Shown piece by piece: positions 6,051-8,618 of a stretch of 8,618 nt of DNA. Position 1 is the first letter of the stretch; every line of letters begins with the position of its first letter. Below the pieces are notes generated by a model that worked only from the letters and a program-made list of their open reading frames with translations, was not told where the DNA came from and did no database searches. The position numbers were made by a program, and so were the translations under genes. Source of the DNA: Methanomicrobiales archaeon. Lineage in GTDB: Archaea > Halobacteriota > Methanomicrobia > Methanomicrobiales > Methanospirillaceae. The DNA is taken from the NCBI GenBank assembly GCA_013415575.1, contig JAAEES010000035.1, forward strand, positions 1-8,618, given 5' to 3'.

Positions 6051-6838
6051 GCCGGCACCTTCAGTTCCCGGTAGCAACCGAGCTCCCGGAACCGGGCCTT
6101 CTCCCGCAGTGCCAGGAGTGCATCGTCCCATGCAGGGGTGTACTCGGTATCCATGAAGAAGATGTACCTGCCCATTCCCCGCTTGGAGGGGCGCGACTCG
6201 ATCCTCGTCAGGCTGATATTCCGGGTGGCAAATATTCCGAGCAGTTCGTAGAGGAGCCCGGCGCGGTCCTGTTCAGGATCGACCAGGATACTGCACTTTG
6301 TGCAGTTCCGCTCCTCCCCCCGCCGGTTCGAGATCACCACGAACCGGGTGATGTTGTTCGAAGGGTTGTTCTCCACGTGTTCCCTGATGAGGGGGAGCTG
6401 GTGCAGCCCGGCAGTCATCCGTGAAACGATGGCCCCGGAGTTCGGAGAACCGGCCATCGCTTCCGCGCTGGCAGCATTGCTGCTGGTGTGGATCACCGGC
6501 ACCCCCAGGTTATCGATGAACCTGCTGCACTGTTCATGGGTCTGCGGGTGGGCATAGAGGACCTCGATGGCCTCTGGCGGGACCCGTGCTACGAGGTGGT
6601 GGTGGATTGGCATGAACAGTTCGGCGGTGATGTAGACGTCGTGCTGCAGGAGCCCGTCCAGGGTCGGTCCCACCCCGCCGGCCTCGCTGTTCTCGATCGG
6701 CACAATGCCGTCGGAGACTCCTGCTTCGACCTGGGAGAAGATACCGGAGATGGTCGGGAGCAGCGTGACCGGGCCGGGAAAGACCCGGACTGCAAGTTCA
6801 TGAGAGAAGGTCCCCTCGGGGCCGAGCGCCAGGATCAT
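6041..6838 (-). CDS. pheA: Prephenate dehydratase with ACT regulatory domain
   Basis: This 265-residue protein converts prephenate to phenylpyruvate, the committed step to phenylalanine. The catalytic domain (residues 1-175) shows LGPEGTFSHE (5-14), VPIENSEAGG (46-55), the substrate-site stretch HTSSNAASAEAM (117-128), and NNITRFVVI (161-169), whose TRF motif carries the catalytic threonine. Residues 180-262 form an ACT domain with AGLLYELLGIFA (193-204) and the phenylalanine-contact motif ESRPSK (214-219), so feedback inhibition by phenylalanine is expected. There is no N-terminal chorismate mutase domain, unlike the enterobacterial P-protein. ATG 6838 overlaps the tyrA stop (ATGA), with GGTGA 7 bases upstream. 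Confidence 0.95.
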   Translation of the reverse strand: MILALGPEGTFSHELAVRVFPGPVTLLPTISGIFSQVEAGVSDGIVPIENSEAGGVGPTLDGLLQHDVYITAELFMPIHHHLVARVPPEAIEVLYAHPQTHEQCSRFIDNLGVPVIHTSSNAASAEAMAGSPNSGAIVSRMTAGLHQLPLIREHVENNPSNNITRFVVISNRRGEERNCTKCSILVDPEQDRAGLLYELLGIFATRNISLTRIESRPSKRGMGRYIFFMDTEYTPAWDDALLALREKARFRELGCYRELKVPAWT

Positions 6839-7662
6839 GACCGGTTCACCATCGCCCGGATCAGGAAGTCGGTTTCCGCCGCTGCCCGGTCACAATAGGA
6901 CCCGAAATGCAACGCATTCCTCCCGAAGAGATCGCTGAATCCCCCGGCATCGCTGGCAGAGACGATCTCCCGGAGCTCTGCCAGGGATTCGGCACATGCC
7001 GCGAGGACCGGCGGGACATACGGGTTTAACCTGAGCATGTCCCCGTACAGGTCCGGGTCCTGGGAGAGGAGCCGTCCGACCAGTCCCATCTCGATCTGGT
7101 ATACCGGGCTCATGAACGGAGCGGTCTCTTCCGGGGTCACGGAGAGCCGCCGCATGGTGTCGGCCACGATGAGGGTGACACTGTGGGTCAGGCCCTGCAC
7201 CAGCGCCATGATACGGTCATGCTCTTCGGGCGTGGAGATGGTGATGGTGGCACCGTCCCGCTCAAAGATCGAGAGCAGGGAATGGAGGATCTCCTTGGTG
7301 CACCGTGCAGGAGTAACGACGATGGTCTGGCCCCGGAGGGTGGGGACTCCCGGCCCGAACATCGGGTGTATACCGATCACCGATGCCGCCGACTCCATCA
7401 TTGCCTTCACCGGTTCGATCTTCAGCGAGGTGAGGTCGCAGAAGACCTGGTCAGGCGAGAGCTGGGGGGCAATGCTGCGGATGACCTCCACCGTGTCCCG
7501 GATCGGTACCGAGACCATGATCAGGTCGCACTTCCCTGCCAGCTCCCTGCAGCTCACCGGTGTTGTCCTCCCGCATACCTGGACGTCGTGTCCCGCCCGT
7601 TCAAAGACCCCGGCAAAGAGCCGTCCCATCTTTCCGGTTCCGCCAATAATTCCGACGTTCAT
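6835..7662 (-). CDS. tyrA: Prephenate dehydrogenase
   Basis: This 275-residue protein oxidatively decarboxylates prephenate to 4-hydroxyphenylpyruvate on the way to tyrosine. It opens with a Rossmann nucleotide-binding loop, MNVGIIGGTGKMG (residues 1-13), then MVSVPIRDT (49-57), the active-site stretch IGIHPMFGPG (96-105, His99), EEHDR with His148, and QGLTH with His160. The C-terminal all-helical dimerisation half ends in the GRNALHFG stretch common in archaeal TyrA. There is no chorismate mutase, dehydratase or ACT fusion, in contrast to some archaeal three-domain proteins. Arg32 after the second strand could point to NADP use, but coenzyme choice is uncertain. It starts 4 bases after the dehydroquinate synthase stop, with GAGAAGTGA as a modest ribosome site. 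Confidence 0.93.
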   Translation of the reverse strand: MNVGIIGGTGKMGRLFAGVFERAGHDVQVCGRTTPVSCRELAGKCDLIMVSVPIRDTVEVIRSIAPQLSPDQVFCDLTSLKIEPVKAMMESAASVIGIHPMFGPGVPTLRGQTIVVTPARCTKEILHSLLSIFERDGATITISTPEEHDRIMALVQGLTHSVTLIVADTMRRLSVTPEETAPFMSPVYQIEMGLVGRLLSQDPDLYGDMLRLNPYVPPVLAACAESLAELREIVSASDAGGFSDLFGRNALHFGSYCDRAAAETDFLIRAMVNRS

Positions 7663-7666
7663 CCTG

Positions 7667-8618
7667 TCACTTCTCGATGATCGATTCCTTCACGGCGATC
7701 CCGAAGTGCCGTCCTGCCTGGAGCGCCCGGCCAAGCACCCGGTCGCCCGGGGCGAGCGCTACCACCGAGATCGGGACGCCGTCTGCGCCGACCAGCCGGA
7801 CGGTCTCGGCGTTCTGGAGCACCAGGCTCGCTTTCACGCCACCGGCCTCGGCCTCGACCAGCAGGAGCGGCCGCTGCTCGATCTTCACCCGGCCCACTCC
7901 GGCATCCCTGAGCATCCCGTCGTGGGTGGCGACGAGCACATGGTCTCCGGCCGAGAGGTCCGACAGGTAGGCGGTCTTCTCCCCGGGAACCAGGGTGTAG
8001 GCATGGACCGCACCGGCGTTCACCCTGAACGGGCGGGGGCTGACATAGGGATTCTCGAGGGTTTCTGCCTGGACCAGCAGGAGTGCAGACGAGGTGTTTC
8101 CCACGAGGATCCCCTCCCCTTCCCCCAGCATGGAACAGGTGTCAACACAGACGCGGTCGCCCATCCCGACCGGACGGACCGCGGTGACCGTAAACGGGAC
8201 CAGTTCGGTCCGCCCGGTGCCGGCCCGGACCCGTGCGCCGATCTTCCGGATCAGGGCAGGGGTCGGGTCTTTCAGGAGGATTCCCCGCACCCCCTTCTCG
8301 AGCACGGTCAGGGCCACGTCAGCCTCTTCCTCGGATCGCACCACCGCGATGATCCGGTCGGAGACGGCGACAAGGTTCTCGAGCGGGATGACCCGCCAGT
8401 CGCCGGTCTCCACCACCACCGTTCCCTTCTTCGCCATGGCTTCTGCTTCTTCCATTCCTTCCGTGCCCCTGATGGTGACCTCGAAGACATCGGTTCCCCA
8501 CCGGAGATCTCCGTCATCTGAGACAACCTTCATCCTGCCGAGCGCTTTTACCGGTGCGGCGGTTTCCGTAACGATTACATCGGCTCCGCTCTCGATGGCC
8601 GTGGTCGCGAGCTCCTTT
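7667..8618 (-). CDS. aroB': 3-dehydroquinate synthase II, 5' end missing
   Basis: This is the archaeal-type enzyme that converts ADH (2-amino-3,7-dideoxy-D-threo-hept-6-ulosonate) to 3-dehydroquinate with NAD+, replacing the bacterial DAHP/AroB route. It is unrelated to bacterial AroB. The frame stays open from 8617 to the stop at 7667, giving 316 visible residues. The first, KELATTAIESGADVIVTE, match the usual N-terminal region of the family, so the ATG at 8533 is internal (visible residue 29) and the true start lies only a little beyond the window. The C-terminus, with APGDRVLGRA, GRHFGIAV and a final IIEK, also fits the family. It is the first visible gene of the operon; the promoter and possibly ADH synthase lie beyond 8618. 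Confidence 0.93.
   Translation of the reverse strand, partial: KELATTAIESGADVIVTETAAPVKALGRMKVVSDDGDLRWGTDVFEVTIRGTEGMEEAEAMAKKGTVVVETGDWRVIPLENLVAVSDRIIAVVRSEEEADVALTVLEKGVRGILLKDPTPALIRKIGARVRAGTGRTELVPFTVTAVRPVGMGDRVCVDTCSMLGEGEGILVGNTSSALLLVQAETLENPYVSPRPFRVNAGAVHAYTLVPGEKTAYLSDLSAGDHVLVATHDGMLRDAGVGRVKIEQRPLLLVEAEAGGVKASLVLQNAETVRLVGADGVPISVVALAPGDRVLGRALQAGRHFGIAVKESIIEK

Noticed and set aside
6051..6131. Longer aroA beginning at 6131
   Set aside because: The extension overlaps the pheA end and is not family-like; ATG 6050 has GAAGGTG at ideal spacing.
7037..8521. A 494-codon open frame on the plus strand across tyrA and dehydroquinate synthase II
   Set aside because: It lies antisense to two clear genes, has low-complexity composition and no recognisable motif; long antisense frames are expected in GC-rich DNA.
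1..8618. CRISPR arrays, insertion sequences, tRNA or rRNA genes
   Set aside because: I saw no regularly spaced repeats, transposase-like frames, terminal repeats or RNA gene signatures; the window is almost fully accounted for by housekeeping genes.

Overview
This GC-rich window looks like a methanogenic archaeon, most likely of the Methanomicrobiales, though the rank is an inference. Three things point to Archaea: TATA-box promoters placed where transcripts would be leaderless or nearly so, a 3-dehydroquinate synthase of the archaeal type II family (the ADH route to aromatic amino acids), and a methanogen-like prephenate dehydrogenase. Eight complete genes and two partial ones cover almost everything. 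The longest stretch without a gene is about 90 bases.

Layout. At the left edge lies the start of a U32-family peptidase-like gene (minus strand, running off the window). It diverges from aroD (plus strand, type I 3-dehydroquinate dehydratase). The 91-base gap between them holds two TATA boxes facing outwards and a 29-base dyad between them that could be an operator. A tandem-domain rhodanese follows aroD on the plus strand with its own TATA box inside the aroD end. It converges on a small lipoprotein gene, and a 9-bp perfect inverted repeat plus a T-tract lies at the junction.

From 8618 down to 2414 the minus strand carries one tightly packed aromatic amino acid operon. In transcription order it reads: 3-dehydroquinate synthase II (5' end off the window), tyrA, pheA, aroA, a fused shikimate kinase-shikimate dehydrogenase (aroK-aroE), and aroC. 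The small lipoprotein follows 34 bases after aroC and may be read from the same transcript. Three junctions are 4-base ATGA overlaps, one is a 10-base overlap and one is a 4-base gap, so translation is probably coupled along the row.

How the genes work together. Type II DHQ synthase makes 3-dehydroquinate. AroD, from the separate plus-strand unit, dehydrates it to 3-dehydroshikimate. The AroE half of the fusion reduces that to shikimate and the AroK half phosphorylates it. AroA adds the enolpyruvyl group and AroC makes chorismate. PheA and TyrA then work on prephenate towards phenylalanine and tyrosine. No chorismate mutase is visible, either as a gene or as a fused domain, so it must be encoded elsewhere.

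The most unusual item is the AroK-AroE fusion with a bacterial-type P-loop kinase, since many archaea use an unrelated GHMP-family shikimate kinase. I do not see an entirely new system here; the remainder is mainly a well-ordered biosynthetic locus.
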